DNA of 9,320 bases, taken from assembly GCA_964458125.1 (NCBI GenBank), contig CAYWHE010000159.1, positions 1 to 9,320 of the forward strand. Reading direction: 5' to 3'. Position 1 is the first letter of the stretch. Every line of letters begins with the position of its first letter. The DNA comes from CAYWHE01 sp964458125. Its GTDB lineage: Bacteria > Bacteroidota > Bacteroidia > AKYH767-A > OLB10. Both the position numbers and the translations under genes were made by a program. Under the pieces are notes generated by a model. That model was not told where the DNA came from. It saw only the letters and a list, made by a program, of their open reading frames with translations, and did no database searches. This document shows, in pieces, positions 1 through 6,318 of the stretch.

Positions 1-1
1 G

Positions 2-283
2 GCTGGTCTCTTCAGGCTGTCGCGTTTTGCCGGTTATATCAAAGCCAACATGCCTTTTGGAGCCAGCTATGATAAACCGCAACTCAGTGATGAGGAGGCC
101 TGGGATCTTGCTGCTTATATCAATTCCCAACCCCGCCCGGAAAAGATATTTAAGCAGGATTGGCCTGAAATCAGCAAAAAACCTTATGATCACCCCTTCG
201 GCCCGTATGCCGACACGTTCACTGAAACCCAGCACAAGTATGGCCCCTTTGCGCAAATTCAAGCCGCTTCCAAAAAGAAATAA
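2..283 (+). CDS. tsdA: TsdA-like dihaem cytochrome c, C-terminal end (5' truncated by window edge)
   Basis: The reading frame is open from the first bases, so only the last 93 residues of a longer protein are seen. TsdA-family enzymes are periplasmic dihaem cytochromes c that interconvert thiosulfate and tetrathionate. The fragment matches the end of that family as I know it: an IKANMPFG segment whose Met (codon at 50-52) is the expected distal ligand of the second haem, then LSDEEAWDLAAYINSQPRP, then a tail with KPYDHPFGPYAD and QHKYGPF. The haem-binding CXXCH motifs would lie upstream, outside the window, so the catalytic Cys and haem count cannot be checked. The ATG at 50 is internal, not the start. 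The gene overlaps the downstream porin start by 44 nt, which suggests one transcript. Family assignment is fairly sure; the direction of the reaction in vivo is not known. Confidence 0.78.
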   Translation, partial: AGLFRLSRFAGYIKANMPFGASYDKPQLSDEEAWDLAAYINSQPRPEKIFKQDWPEISKKPYDHPFGPYADTFTETQHKYGPFAQIQAASKKK

Positions 284-1670
284 TTTCATACCCGTCTTCG
301 TCCTCCTATCCGGATTTCAGTTTTTTTACAACGCCCAGGCGCAGGAACCGGTTCAAAATGACTCCAACAAAATCCATGACCTGAATACTTTTTTAAAAAA
401 GGGAGAATTTCACGGACAAGTCCAGAGTTTTTTTATCATGACCGACAATGAAAAACCCCTGACCGATCATTATGCCTGGGCGGCAGGGGCAGGACTTACA
501 TACCGAACTGCATCCTGGAAAGGATTGCAGGCCGGAATTTCCGGATCCTTCATGATGAATATCCGGTCGTCGGATCTGTCGAAACCTGATTCCCTCACCG
601 GAGCCATGAACAGGTATGAAATCCTGATGTTCGATTATTTCAGACCCTCCGCCAGGCAGGCTCTGCCAAGGCTTGAACAACTGTACCTGCAGTATAATTT
701 CCGGAATTCCTACATCCAGGCAGGAAAATTCATACTGAATACCCCGTTTTTAAACAAACAGGAAGGAAAAATGCCTCCCAATGTAGAAGAAGGCCTTTGG
801 ATGAAATTCAGTGAACTTAAAAATGTTTCACTGGAAGCGGGATGGGTATGGTCGATTCTTTCAAGAGGAACAACAAGATGGTTGCCGGCCGCCAAAACAC
901 CCGGCATTTATCCTTCCGGCTCGAATCCGGATGGAAGCAAATCGGCCTATTACGGAAACCTGGAAAGTAAGGGAATCGGACTGGCAGGACTGATGTGGCA
1001 TCCCGGAAATCTGACGATCAGTTTCTGGAACCAGTATACCGAAAACATCATGAATTCAGCTTTGCTTTCAGTGGAGTACGGCAAATCGTTTCATAACGCG
1101 AATAAGGTATTTGCCGGAGTGATGCTGATCCGCCAGGATGCCATTCATGACGGCGGAAATCCGGAGCCGGCGAAATCATATCTGCAGCCGGGAAGCCGCT
1201 CCAACAGCCTGAGCGCCCGCCTTGCATTCGGTCGTCCGGCCTGGAATATAACGTTATCATATACGAGAATAACCCCGGACGGCAGGTATCAAAATCCCCG
1301 GGAATGGTCCTATGACCCTTTTTATACGTTTATGCAACGGGAGTTGACAGAAGGCTGCGGAAACCTGCATGCCCTTACCGTTAAGGGCGAAGTTCAGAAC
1401 CGGAAAAAAAATTTCCGCAGTGTCCTGACTTATGGCCGTTATTTCATGCCTGATGTAAAAAACAGTCCGCTCAACAAGTACGGCATGCCTTCCTTTCAAC
1501 AGGTTAATCTCGATTTCAGGTATTCACCGGCCGGACGCTGGAGCGGGATAAACATGATCGTGCTGTTGGTTTACAAGGACAAAACAGGGGCCGCCTACGG
1601 GAATTATAAATATATCATCAATAAAGTCAACCTGGTCAACTATAATGTTGCTTTGGAAATTGGATTTTGA
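240..1670 (+). CDS. OprD-like outer-membrane porin
   Basis: Predicted 476-residue outer-membrane beta-barrel for passive uptake of small solutes. The chosen ATG at 240 gives a clean signal peptide: basic N-terminus (RKFKPLPKRN), hydrophobic stretch FIPVFVLLSGFQFF, and probable cleavage after NAQA (residue 34). The frame is open further upstream to 27, but that extension lies inside the cytochrome gene and would bury the signal peptide. A TTG at 250 is an alternative start. The mature part has OprD-family hallmarks near its N-terminus: GEFHGQVQSFF, a YAWAAGAGLTYRT strand, then LEQLYLQY, AGKFILNTPFLN and MPPNVEEGLWMKF at about 150-200. The rest alternates aromatic and polar residues as in barrel strands, and the chain ends in Phe, usual for outer-membrane barrels. 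It overlaps the TsdA-like gene by 44 nt, so it may serve uptake of sulfur oxyanions; that substrate is inference. No convincing terminator follows. Confidence 0.8.
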   Translation: MAPLRKFKPLPKRNNFIPVFVLLSGFQFFYNAQAQEPVQNDSNKIHDLNTFLKKGEFHGQVQSFFIMTDNEKPLTDHYAWAAGAGLTYRTASWKGLQAGISGSFMMNIRSSDLSKPDSLTGAMNRYEILMFDYFRPSARQALPRLEQLYLQYNFRNSYIQAGKFILNTPFLNKQEGKMPPNVEEGLWMKFSELKNVSLEAGWVWSILSRGTTRWLPAAKTPGIYPSGSNPDGSKSAYYGNLESKGIGLAGLMWHPGNLTISFWNQYTENIMNSALLSVEYGKSFHNANKVFAGVMLIRQDAIHDGGNPEPAKSYLQPGSRSNSLSARLAFGRPAWNITLSYTRITPDGRYQNPREWSYDPFYTFMQRELTEGCGNLHALTVKGEVQNRKKNFRSVLTYGRYFMPDVKNSPLNKYGMPSFQQVNLDFRYSPAGRWSGINMIVLLVYKDKTGAAYGNYKYIINKVNLVNYNVALEIGF

Positions 1671-1696
1671 TGAGTTAATCAAATAATTTCCTAATG

Positions 1697-1730
1697 TTTG
1701 GATTCCAATACAAAAAGTTACTTATTTTTG
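1697..1730 (+). promoter_or_regulatory. Bacteroidota-type promoter for the DsrE-like gene
   Basis: TTTG at 1697-1700 (-33 element) and TATTTTTG at 1723-1730 (-7 element, consensus TAnnTTTG) are separated by 22 nt, close to the known spacing for the primary sigma factor of this phylum. Transcription would start near 1736-1738, giving a leader of about 40 nt. This argues against the possible upstream TTG start at 1698, which lies inside the promoter, and supports the ATG at 1779. Confidence 0.72.
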
Positions 1731-1778
1731 ATCTTCTTTCATTTTTTCATTTCAACCAAAACCCTAAAACCAACCAAC

Positions 1779-2507
1779 ATGGAAAACAGTGAATTTAAAA
1801 CAACCACCCCCCGCAGGGGATTTTTGGGAACCCTGGCCGCCGGCGCCGCCAGTTTAGGTCTTGCCGCCCTTCCCTCCTATTCCCAGACCGCCGCAGCAGC
1901 CAAACAGGGAACGCCCAAAACAGCATCGCATCCGGCCGATGCCTGGTTCGGTAAACTAAAAGGCAAACATCGAATGGTATTTGATGCCACGCACCCGAAC
2001 GGCATGTTTCCTTTTGCCTGGCCGAAAGTATTTTTGATGACAAATACCAACACAGGAACCCCGGAAACGGATTGCGGCGTGGTCATCGTGTTAAGGCATT
2101 CGGCCATATGTTATGCCTTTGATCATCCGGCATGGGAAAAATACAATTTCGGAAGTTTGTTTGAAGCAAACGACCCCACCGTTCATTCCGATGATCCAAA
2201 AGTTAAGGTGCCGGCTAAAAAAAACAATTTCTGGAAACCGGCTCCGGGCGACTTCAAGGTTCCCGGTGTGGGGCCGGTGAATATCGGGATCAATGATCTT
2301 CAGGCCAGTGGCGTAATGCTTTGTGTTTGTGAAATGGCTATTAACGTATACACGGCCATTGCTGCTGACAGTATGAAAATGGATGCAGCCGAAATAAAAA
2401 AAGAATGGATGAGTTTTCTGTTGCCCGGCATTCAGCCTGTTCCTTCCGGTGTCTGGGCTATTGGCCGTGCCCAGGAGCATGGTTGCGCCTATACCTTTGC
2501 AGGTTAA
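1779..2507 (+). CDS. Tat-exported DsrE-like protein
   Basis: A 242-residue protein with a twin-arginine signal: TPRRGFLG at residues 11-18, then a small hydrophobic stretch rich in Ala and Gly, with cleavage likely around residues 35-42. Tat export implies that it folds, perhaps around a cofactor, before reaching the periplasm. The mature part resembles the DsrE/DsrF fold: HRMVFDA and a GVVIVLRHSAICYAF strand (about 64-114), then NDLQASGVMLCVCEMAIN (about 172-189), where the Cys of GVxxxVC is the position used by the family, and a closing GVWAIGRAQEHGCAYTF. Cys182 and Cys184 form a CxC; Cys99, Cys111 and Cys236 are further cysteines. Cytoplasmic relatives relay sulfur; the role of exported ones is poorly known. 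It follows the TsdA-like and porin genes in the same direction but has its own promoter and terminator. Fold assignment is fairly sure; function is inference. Confidence 0.76.
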   Translation: MENSEFKTTTPRRGFLGTLAAGAASLGLAALPSYSQTAAAAKQGTPKTASHPADAWFGKLKGKHRMVFDATHPNGMFPFAWPKVFLMTNTNTGTPETDCGVVIVLRHSAICYAFDHPAWEKYNFGSLFEANDPTVHSDDPKVKVPAKKNNFWKPAPGDFKVPGVGPVNIGINDLQASGVMLCVCEMAINVYTAIAADSMKMDAAEIKKEWMSFLLPGIQPVPSGVWAIGRAQEHGCAYTFAG

Positions 2508-2533
2508 CCCGACCGATTCCGGTAATTCACCAG

Positions 2534-2564
2534 GCCGCATCCTCAACCGGATGCGGCTTTTTTT
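2534..2564 (+). terminator. Intrinsic terminator after the DsrE-like gene
   Basis: A perfect 9-bp GC-rich stem (GCCGCATCC with GGATGCGGC), a 6-nt loop TCAACC and a run of seven T, starting 26 nt past the stop codon. It marks the end of the left gene group. Confidence 0.93.
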
Positions 2565-2653
2565 ACATTCCGTCCATCAGGTGAAAATGCATGGTTCCAG
2601 GCAGCACTTTCCTTTCTTCAGGAATCGTAATCAGGGAATGAAAGCAGAACCTT

Positions 2654-2661
2654 TATATTTG
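2654..2661 (+). promoter_or_regulatory. -7 promoter element for the beta-helix gene
   Basis: TATATTTG fits TAnnTTTG and ends 16 nt before the ATG at 2678, so the transcript leader would be only about 10 nt. No clear TTTG -33 element is found at the usual distance, and no Shine-Dalgarno sequence is present. Confidence 0.55.
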
Positions 2662-2677
2662 TGTAAAATTCAATTGC

Positions 2678-4513
2678 ATGAAAAACAGTTTCATTCTGCC
2701 GGTCTTTCTCTTTTTCATGTCGGTTTCAAACGTTCTCCGGGCATCCAGCATCCTGGCCTCCTCCTTTGGATTTAATCCGTCCGATGCCACGGCAGCCCTG
2801 CAGGGATCCATTAACTCCGGTAACGATACCGTGATTATTGACCTGCAGGCCAGCGACTGGATAACCCAACCGCTGTTCATCGACAGCATTCAAAACCTGG
2901 TCGTTATTTTTGAACCCGGCGTTCAGCTGGTCGCTAAATCAGGCGCTTTTCCAGGTCTGAACGACAACCTGCTGAGAATTCGGTCCTGCAGTCATATCAC
3001 ACTCGTTGGTTATGGCGCTGTCATGCGCATGATCAAAGGCGAATACACTTCCGGCGAATGGCGGCATTGCCTCTCGATAATCAACTCTTCAGACATTCAG
3101 GTTTACGGGCTGGAATTAAACGACAGCGGGGGTGACGGACTGTATATTGCTGATGCCTCTGCCGCCGGTCCAAACACTTATTGCCGGAAAATTCATATCA
3201 AAAATTGCCGCATGAATAACAACAAACGACAGGGATTAAGCATCATTTCCGCGGATAGTGTATTGATTGAACACTGTGAGATGACCAACACCAACGGTGC
3301 TTCACCGGAGGCCGGAATTGATTTTGAGCCTGATTTGCCTTCGCAGCGCATTACGAATCTCGTTCTGAAAAATTGTGTGCTCACCGGGAATAACGGATCG
3401 GGTATACTGGTAAATTCAAAATATATGGATGGCACCTCGGTTCCGGTTTCCATCACCATTGATAATTGTTATTTGGCCGGTAACCTGGATTCTCAACTTT
3501 ACCTGAACAGCGATACGATCGAAACAAGCGGAACGGTTACCGTTAACAACACACTGATAGAAAATTCGGCCTTCCCAGGGGTTTATCTGAATAAATCGGC
3601 CACGGATTTTATGCTTCTCATGAATGATTGCGTGCTCAAAAATGTGGCCGACACCAGTTTCAGTTTTTTTTCTCCCATCACCATGCAAACCTTTCCTTAC
3701 ATTCAAAACACGACTGAATATGGGGGTGCAACCTTTTCCAACTGCCTGATTGAATTTCCACAGAACCGGCCTTACCTGCAATGCGTGGATCTTGGTCTTC
3801 CCCCCGGCAGCGCGGATATTTCCGGCCATTTCACTATAGTAAATCCGTTTGGCGTTGCTCCAACCTTTGGTTCATCTCCTGCCAACATCCTGGTAACTGA
3901 AAATTATCATACCAACTTTCCTTTGCAGATGGTAACGGTCAGTACTTCTGATCCCGATGCGTTTGAATCAACCGGAGACATGGCCGGATTTGAGATCAGC
4001 CGGACAGGCACGGATTCATTTCCGCTTGCGGTAACCTATACGGTCAATGGTCCGGCCATAAACAGAACCGATTATTCCCTGTTGCCCGGATTCCTGGTGA
4101 TACCTTCCTTCTCCTCCACTGCCTCCGACAGCCTGGAAGCCATTGCAGATCAGGTCTCAGAGCCAACCGAAGAAACCCGTCTTCATTTCGGCAACAATTC
4201 ATCTTACCAGGTCACGGGACCGGACAGCCTCACACTTTTTATTGATCCGGTTCCTGCAGTTATCCAGGAACAGGAACTTCCTGGTGATGTCTGGCTCGGC
4301 CCCTCTCCTGTATCCGACTGGCTAATGATCCGGTCAACAAGGCCCATGGATTTCATTACCATATATACAGCGGATGGCAGAACCGTCAGGCTGGAACACT
4401 GTTCAAATCAAAGGCATATCCGGATAAACCTGGAAGATCTCCCGCCGGGTTTTTATCTGATGGACATTCATCTCAGGAACACGATACTTTCAAAAAAAAT
4501 CATCAGGCGATAG
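2678..4513 (+). CDS. Secreted right-handed beta-helix protein with Calx-beta-like and T9SS sorting domains
   Basis: A 611-residue modular surface or secreted protein. Residues 1-22 form a signal peptide (hydrophobic LPVFLFFMSVSNVL, cleavage near LRA). Residues about 30-365 have the repeating short strands and Asn/Cys/Gly turns of a parallel beta-helix of the pectate-lyase-like superfold (for example IHIKNCRMNNN, VLIEHCEMTN, LVLKNCVLTGNNGSGI, ITIDNCYLAGN). Acidic clusters DSGGDG (149-154) and AGIDFEPD (212-219) on neighbouring coils could form a carbohydrate-binding or catalytic site. Residues about 420-523 look like a Calx-beta domain: FEISRTGTDSFPLAVTYTV, then DYSLLPG, then EPTEETRLHF. The last ~75 residues are a T9SS sorting domain: GPSPVSDWLMI, IYTADGRTV, LPPGFYLMDI and a basic end, SKKIIRR. 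A polysaccharide-acting role is typical of such proteins but not proven here; no lyase or hydrolase family could be assigned. It is transcribed from its own promoter. Confidence 0.83.
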   Translation: MKNSFILPVFLFFMSVSNVLRASSILASSFGFNPSDATAALQGSINSGNDTVIIDLQASDWITQPLFIDSIQNLVVIFEPGVQLVAKSGAFPGLNDNLLRIRSCSHITLVGYGAVMRMIKGEYTSGEWRHCLSIINSSDIQVYGLELNDSGGDGLYIADASAAGPNTYCRKIHIKNCRMNNNKRQGLSIISADSVLIEHCEMTNTNGASPEAGIDFEPDLPSQRITNLVLKNCVLTGNNGSGILVNSKYMDGTSVPVSITIDNCYLAGNLDSQLYLNSDTIETSGTVTVNNTLIENSAFPGVYLNKSATDFMLLMNDCVLKNVADTSFSFFSPITMQTFPYIQNTTEYGGATFSNCLIEFPQNRPYLQCVDLGLPPGSADISGHFTIVNPFGVAPTFGSSPANILVTENYHTNFPLQMVTVSTSDPDAFESTGDMAGFEISRTGTDSFPLAVTYTVNGPAINRTDYSLLPGFLVIPSFSSTASDSLEAIADQVSEPTEETRLHFGNNSSYQVTGPDSLTLFIDPVPAVIQEQELPGDVWLGPSPVSDWLMIRSTRPMDFITIYTADGRTVRLEHCSNQRHIRINLEDLPPGFYLMDIHLRNTILSKKIIRR

Positions 4514-4527
4514 CCAAGCATCGGTCT

Positions 4528-4564
4528 ACCGGAATTTTACATGTTGTCAAAGTTTCATTCCGGT
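4528..4564. repeat. Inverted repeat downstream of the beta-helix gene
   Basis: ACCGGAAT (4528-4535) and ATTCCGGT (4557-4564) are perfect complements around a 21-nt loop, 14 nt after the stop codon. No T run follows directly, so it is not a standard terminator. It may stabilise the 3' end of the message or be chance. Confidence 0.35.
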
Positions 4565-4614
4565 TACCTGACCCAAATCATACGGGTATCTTTTACGGTT
4601 TTACGTTTTCTTTT

Positions 4615-4622
4615 TACCTTTG
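4615..4622 (+). promoter_or_regulatory. -7 promoter element for the small helical protein
   Basis: TACCTTTG fits TAnnTTTG and ends 12 nt before the ATG at 4635. TTTT at 4591-4594 lies 20 nt upstream, one base off the -33 TTTG. Transcription would begin only a few bases before the start codon. The motif also covers the alternative TTG start at 4620, which is therefore unlikely to be used. Confidence 0.55.
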
Positions 4623-4634
4623 AAAAAAAAATAT

Positions 4635-5036
4635 ATGAGAAAAATCTTATTGAGCAGTCTGGTGTTGTTTCTGTTCACAACACAGGGCAAAGCACAGGCA
4701 AAAATGGATGCCTGGACGGAATTAAAAAGTTTTCACCTGGTCATGTCCCAGACCTTTCATCCCAGCGAGGAAGGCAATCTGGAGCCCATCCGGAAACGGG
4801 CAGGTGAAATGAAAGAGAAGGCAACTGCGCTGGCCGCATCGAAAATTCCGGCCGACTTCAACAATGAAAAAGTGAAATCGGCTGTGGAGCGCTTAAAGGA
4901 AGGCGCCATTCAGATGGACAAAATGGTTGCAGAAAAAGCAGGAGATAAAGAAGTTACCGAATATCTTGCCGGCCTTCATGATATTTTCCATGAAATTGTG
5001 GGTCTATGTTCCGCACCTGATAAAAAGCAGGAATAG
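4635..5036 (+). CDS. Small exported all-helical protein, cytochrome b562-like bundle candidate
   Basis: A 133-residue protein with a clear signal peptide (RK, then ILLSSLVLFLF, cleavage near GKAQA at residue 22), leaving about 111 mature residues. The mature chain is almost entirely amphipathic helix and divides into four segments at about 24-44, 48-69, 77-101 and 104-124, as in periplasmic four-helix bundles of the cytochrome b562/c' kind. Possible metal or haem ligands sit at both ends: His34, Met37 and His42 in the first helix (FHLVMSQTFHP), and His115, His119 and Cys125 in the last (LHDIFHEIVGLC). There is no CXXCH, so a covalent c-type haem is excluded. I recall similar unnamed proteins in other Bacteroidota with the same FHxVM, TFHP and LHDxFHxIVGLC pattern. 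The start ATG is chosen because it follows the promoter and gives a normal signal peptide. Real gene: sure; ligand and role: unknown. Confidence 0.8.
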   Translation: MRKILLSSLVLFLFTTQGKAQAKMDAWTELKSFHLVMSQTFHPSEEGNLEPIRKRAGEMKEKATALAASKIPADFNNEKVKSAVERLKEGAIQMDKMVAEKAGDKEVTEYLAGLHDIFHEIVGLCSAPDKKQE

Positions 5037-5051
5037 TATTCAAGGATTTCG

Positions 5052-5095
5052 AAAGTCAGTTCTTTCCTGGCCGGAAAGAACTGGCTTTGATTTTT
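5052..5095 (+). terminator. Intrinsic terminator after the small helical protein
   Basis: A 16-bp stem (5052-5067 with 5073-5088, one G-U pair) around the 5-nt loop TGGCC, then GATTTTT. It starts 15 nt past the stop codon. The T run is on the + strand side only, so it should not stop the convergent regulator gene. Confidence 0.8.
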
Positions 5096-5149
5096 GGCTT
5101 TAGATAATAATTTTCTTCCGTATATTTCTTTTCAGGAGCCGGAATACGG

Positions 5150-5899
5150 CTACCGTCGACTTACCCGTTGAATAAATTCATCCTTTCTGCGCCTGGCCAC
5201 ATCAATAACCGAATCATCCGACATGGTCACCTCTCCTCCTTCGCCCCGCTTATAACTTTTGACGTGACGGAGGTTGATCAGGTGTTTATGATGAATCCTG
5301 AAAAAATTGTTTTCCTCCAGCAATTCTTCATACTCTTTCAGCGGCCGGCTGACTATTAACTTGTTTTGACTGGTCAGATAAAAGGTGGTATAATTATTAT
5401 CGGACTCACACCTGATGATTTCTTCCGGCTTAATAAAAGTAAGTCCCTGCAAGGTTGGCAAAGCCAGTGTTTGGGGAGGTTCGCGGTAGTTTTTCATCTG
5501 CCTGATCAGCATTTCAAGTTGAACAGGGGTGCTGGTTTTATTGACCTTTTGCTTAAACCGTTCTATGGCCAACGCCAGATCATCCGAATCGAAAGGTTTT
5601 AGCAGGTAATCCAAGGCGCTATATTTGATAGCCTGCAGGGCGTATTTATTATGCGATGTGGTGAAAATTACCTCAAAAGGCACATCCTTCACCTGTTCGA
5701 GAAAATCAAAACCGGTATGGGGAGGCATTTCCACATCGAGAAATACCAATTCCGGTCTTATCTCCCTCGCTTTTATGACCGCTTCGGGGACCTGTTCGCA
5801 GACAGCCAGGATTTCGATTTCTGGAAAATCAGCCTGAATCATACTGACAAAGGATTCTCGAACAGGTTTTTCATCATCCACAATAATGGAACGTATCAC
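5150..5899 (-). CDS. LytTR-family response regulator
   Basis: A 249-residue two-component regulator. The receiver domain (about 1-120) keeps all key positions: acidic pair Asp8-Asp9, phospho-acceptor Asp55 in FLDVEMP, Thr80/Thr81 in FTTSH, and Lys101 in LLKPF. A linker of about 25 residues leads to a LytTR DNA-binding domain (about 148-247) with RCESDNNYTTFYL, SRPLKEYEELL and FFRIHHKHLINL. Phosphorylation would normally come from a membrane histidine kinase of the LytS/YehU type and would lead to binding of paired direct repeats near target promoters. No kinase gene is in the window, so it is an orphan here. The start is GTG at 5899, five codons after an in-frame TGA; no ATG fits. It ends convergently with the small helical protein gene, with no evident terminator of its own. 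Confidence 0.92.
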   Translation of the reverse strand: MIRSIIVDDEKPVRESFVSMIQADFPEIEILAVCEQVPEAVIKAREIRPELVFLDVEMPPHTGFDFLEQVKDVPFEVIFTTSHNKYALQAIKYSALDYLLKPFDSDDLALAIERFKQKVNKTSTPVQLEMLIRQMKNYREPPQTLALPTLQGLTFIKPEEIIRCESDNNYTTFYLTSQNKLIVSRPLKEYEELLEENNFFRIHHKHLINLRHVKSYKRGEGGEVTMSDDSVIDVARRRKDEFIQRVSRR

Positions 5900-6318
5900 A
5901 GCAATTTTTTTTCAAATTTACTTAAATTATTTCCTGATCCCTCCCAGATCAGCACTTTAAATAATCACTGGTTTGGTCATCAGGGTAACAGCATTGCCTT
6001 CAGGCATTATTGAAATAGGAAAGAAACTGAATACCGAAACCGGTAATTTCATGAGGAGATATCATAACCGGACAGCCGGGAATGGCGCGATGAAGTCTTC
6101 CGCCTATATCCGAAAGCCCGCGAGGAAACGATTTTTAGCGGCCGGACGGGCTAAAAAAACTGCAGGAATTTCATTTTGAAAGCGGGAATAAAACCGGTGA
6201 TTTAAAAATCATAATCCCATTACCATTCCGGTACCGGCTGTTTTCCGGATCAGAATTTTAACCGTTAATATTAAATTTTTTTAACACATTTACAAAACCA
6301 AATCACGAGTTATAATCC
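5900..6318. other. Intergenic stretch without a convincing gene
   Basis: About 420 bp between divergent genes. Short open frames exist (for example + strand 5973-6179, 68 residues rich in Arg and Lys), but none has a recognisable domain, signal peptide or plausible start context. It holds the regulator promoter at its left end, an inverted repeat TTTTTAGC/GCTAAAAA (6132-6157), a 10-bp palindrome CCGGTACCGG (6228-6237), and a very AT-rich tract at 6255-6300 that probably carries the LysE-type gene's promoter, although no exact TAnnTTTG was found there. Part of it could be degraded coding sequence or LytTR target sites; neither can be shown by eye. Confidence 0.5.
5913..5920 (-). promoter_or_regulatory. 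-7 promoter element for the LytTR regulator
   Basis: On the minus strand TAAATTTG fits TAnnTTTG and ends 13 nt before the GTG start, so the leader would be about 5-7 nt. No obvious -33 TTTG lies at the usual distance, which may mean weak or activated transcription. Confidence 0.5.

Noticed and set aside
27..239. N-terminal extension of the porin reading frame upstream of 240
   Set aside because: It overlaps the cytochrome coding region and would place about 70 unrelated residues in front of a clean signal peptide.
1666..1683. TTTGAT/ATCAAA hairpin at the end of the porin gene
   Set aside because: Only 6 bp, AT-rich, overlaps the stop codon, and has no T run after it.
4571..4587. ACCC/GGGT hairpin before the small helical gene
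   Set aside because: Only 4 bp of stem with a 9-nt loop; expected by chance.
6132..6157. TTTTTAGC/GCTAAAAA inverted repeat as a possible terminator
   Set aside because: The T run lies 5' and the A run 3' on both strands, the opposite of an intrinsic terminator.
5973..6179. 68-residue open frame on the + strand in the intergenic region
   Set aside because: Arg/Lys-rich composition, no domain, signal or start context; likely chance.
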